From an uncultured Rhodoplanes sp. (GTDB lineage Bacteria > Pseudomonadota > Alphaproteobacteria > Rhizobiales > Xanthobacteraceae), in contig CAKZHN010000298.1 in the NCBI GenBank assembly GCA_936924235.1, positions 1 to 23,255 on the forward strand: a DNA stretch of 23,255 nt, in the 5' to 3' direction. Shown here piece after piece: positions 22,367 through 23,255 of this stretch (positions within the stretch are counted from its first letter, which is position 1; every line of letters starts with the position of its first letter). Below the pieces are notes generated by a model. The model searched no databases. It saw only the letters and a list, made by a program, of their open reading frames with translations, and was not told where the DNA came from. The position numbers were made by a program, and so were the translations under genes.

Positions 22367-22900
22367 TCACTTCTCGGCGACGGCCTTGAGGTTGGCGAGA
22401 CCGGCCTCGAAGTCGCGGCCGACCATCTTGTCCATGTCGATGAACACGTGAAGGATCTTGCCGAAGAACGGCGTCGGCCCCGACATCGACCAGGTCACCT
22501 GGGTACCGCCGGTCGCGGGCTCGAGCCGGAAGTCGGCGATGTTGTGCGCCTCGAACGGCTTGGTGAAGTCGAGTTTGATGGTGACGCGCGACGGCGGCGG
22601 CGCGTCCATGATCTCCATGCTGCCGCTGCCGACGTTCTTGTCGCCGTTCCAGGCATAGCTCGCGCCCTTGCCGCTCGTCGTGCCGCGGTAGGTGCGCTGC
22701 ATCGCCGGGTCTTTCTTCTCGTAGGGCGACCAGGCCGGCCAGCTTTTGAAATCGTTGATGTAGGGGAAGATCTTGTCCGCCGCCGCGTTGACCACGATGG
22801 TCCGCCGCACCTCGAAGATATCGGGCTTGGTCGCCGCAAAGACCAGCACGGCGCCGACCGCGACAAGAAACACGAGAAACATGATGCCGAGGACTTTCAT
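22367..22900 (-). CDS. SRPBCC family protein with N-terminal membrane anchor
   Basis: START/Bet v 1-fold (SRPBCC, polyketide cyclase/dehydrase-like) protein, 177 residues. Residues 3-23 (VLGIMFLVFLVAVGAVLVFA) form a transmembrane helix without a clear cleavage site, so the protein is likely anchored. The fold follows: FEVRRTIVVNAAADKIFPYINDF, SWPAWSPYEKKDPAM (typical W-SP), RVTIKLDFTKPF, GGTQVTWSMSGP and the long C-terminal helix ending NLKAVAEK. The function is hydrophobic ligand binding; ligand unknown. The start at 22900 has CGGAG at about nine bases. Probably in one transcript with the neighbours. Confidence 0.88.
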   Translation of the reverse strand: MKVLGIMFLVFLVAVGAVLVFAATKPDIFEVRRTIVVNAAADKIFPYINDFKSWPAWSPYEKKDPAMQRTYRGTTSGKGASYAWNGDKNVGSGSMEIMDAPPPSRVTIKLDFTKPFEAHNIADFRLEPATGGTQVTWSMSGPTPFFGKILHVFIDMDKMVGRDFEAGLANLKAVAEK

Positions 22901-22986
22901 CGGGATGCACTCCGGCGCGAGAAATTTTCGGGGAGAGAATGGCGATGGCCGATGCCGGCCATCGCCCTGTTGCAAGCGCAGGCCCG

Positions 22987-23255
22987 TTACGCCCTGGGCA
23001 GATAGGCTCCGAGCTGATCGAGCGTGCCGCTCCAGCCCATGTTCATGCTGCCATGCCCCTCGTCGAAGGCCTTCTGCTCCTCCGCCGTCGGGTTCAGCGG
23101 CGACCAGCGCACCGTGAACCTGGTCTTGCCGTCGGGCATCTCTTCGAAGGTGAAGGTCGAGAGCATCTCGATGGGCCACTGCGGCGCCATCGGGTGCCGC
23201 GTCAGTCCGCCCTTCTCGTCCGAGAACGAGTTGACGAAGACGAGCCGCTCCGGCG
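22987..23255 (-). CDS. SRPBCC family protein, AHSA1-like; 5' end beyond the window
   Basis: C-terminal part (about 89 codons) of an activator-of-Hsp90-ATPase-like (AHSA1) SRPBCC protein. The frame stays open to the right edge, and sequence upstream of the internal ATG at 23190 reads ERLVFVNSFSDEKGGLTRHP, which is clearly coding and family-like. Continuing: MAPQWPIEMLSTFTFEEMPDGKTRFTVRW, then GHGSMNMGWSGTLDQLGAYL, the usual AHSA1 end. In related genomes such genes often follow an ArsR-type regulator, which would lie outside the window. It stands 86 bp upstream of the anchored SRPBCC gene. Confidence 0.9.
   Translation of the reverse strand, partial: PERLVFVNSFSDEKGGLTRHPMAPQWPIEMLSTFTFEEMPDGKTRFTVRWSPLNPTAEEQKAFDEGHGSMNMGWSGTLDQLGAYLPRA

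Noticed and set aside
1..23255. Mobile island, defence system, CRISPR array or toxin-antitoxin pair
   Set aside because: No integrase, transposase, cas gene, regular spacer repeats or toxin-like small gene pair is visible, and composition is even across the window.

Overview
The window is a 23.3 kb, GC-rich stretch (roughly two thirds G+C by eye) of what looks like an alphaproteobacterial chromosome, most likely Hyphomicrobiales (Bradyrhizobium/Rhodopseudomonas/Xanthobacteraceae-like). The grounds are codon usage, a MutL that carries the endonuclease motif, the order lspA - BamF-like - M16 - M16, tandem periplasmic Bug receptors, and dispersed GC-rich palindromes of the kind common in that order. 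I see no rRNA, tRNA, insertion sequence, phage, CRISPR or clear transfer signature. Genes are tightly packed: no gap exceeds about 210 bp, and most gaps over 120 bp contain a palindromic repeat.

Layout. 1-4147 (+): end of lspA, a BamF/DUF3035-like exported protein, and two M16 peptidase-family subunits (one with the zinc site, one without). 4347-6258 (+): pgi, then repeat element A, then the ribosome-rescue hydrolase arfB. 6259-7782 (-): two DUF3592 membrane proteins. 7953-12022 (+): mutL followed by two paralogous Bug/TctC solute receptors. 12028-12153: repeat element B, an inverted copy of element A. 12159-13915 (-): rluB-rsmD, translationally coupled; a palindromic repeat lies in frame inside the disordered tail of rluB. 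13983-14432 (+): tadA. 14429-15394 (-): Pro/Gln-rich membrane protein. 15478-16167 (+): transglutaminase-like protein. 16169-18351 (-): small Pro-rich ORF, then a patatin phospholipase overlapping an APH/ACAD10-type kinase. 18436-18894 (+): NTF2/SnoaL-like protein. 18926-19050: an inverted pair of palindromic repeats. 19103-20779 (+): ThDP enzyme related to benzoylformate decarboxylase. 20790-23255 (-): apparent co-directional cluster of an AHSA1-type SRPBCC (partial), an exported or anchored SRPBCC, a PhnB-type VOC protein, a glutathione S-transferase and a dodecin with an N-terminal extension.

How the parts work together. The first block is envelope biogenesis and proteolysis (lipoprotein signal peptide removal, a possible outer-membrane assembly accessory, a heterodimeric periplasmic M16 protease). 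rluB, rsmD, tadA and arfB all serve translation (rRNA modification, tRNA editing, ribosome rescue). The last block resembles small-molecule binding or detoxification cassettes. I found no convincing undescribed multi-gene system. The best leads are the palindromic repeat families (two related large elements in inverted orientation, several small copies, and one inside a coding sequence), the extended dodecin, and the ThDP enzyme with an altered active site.
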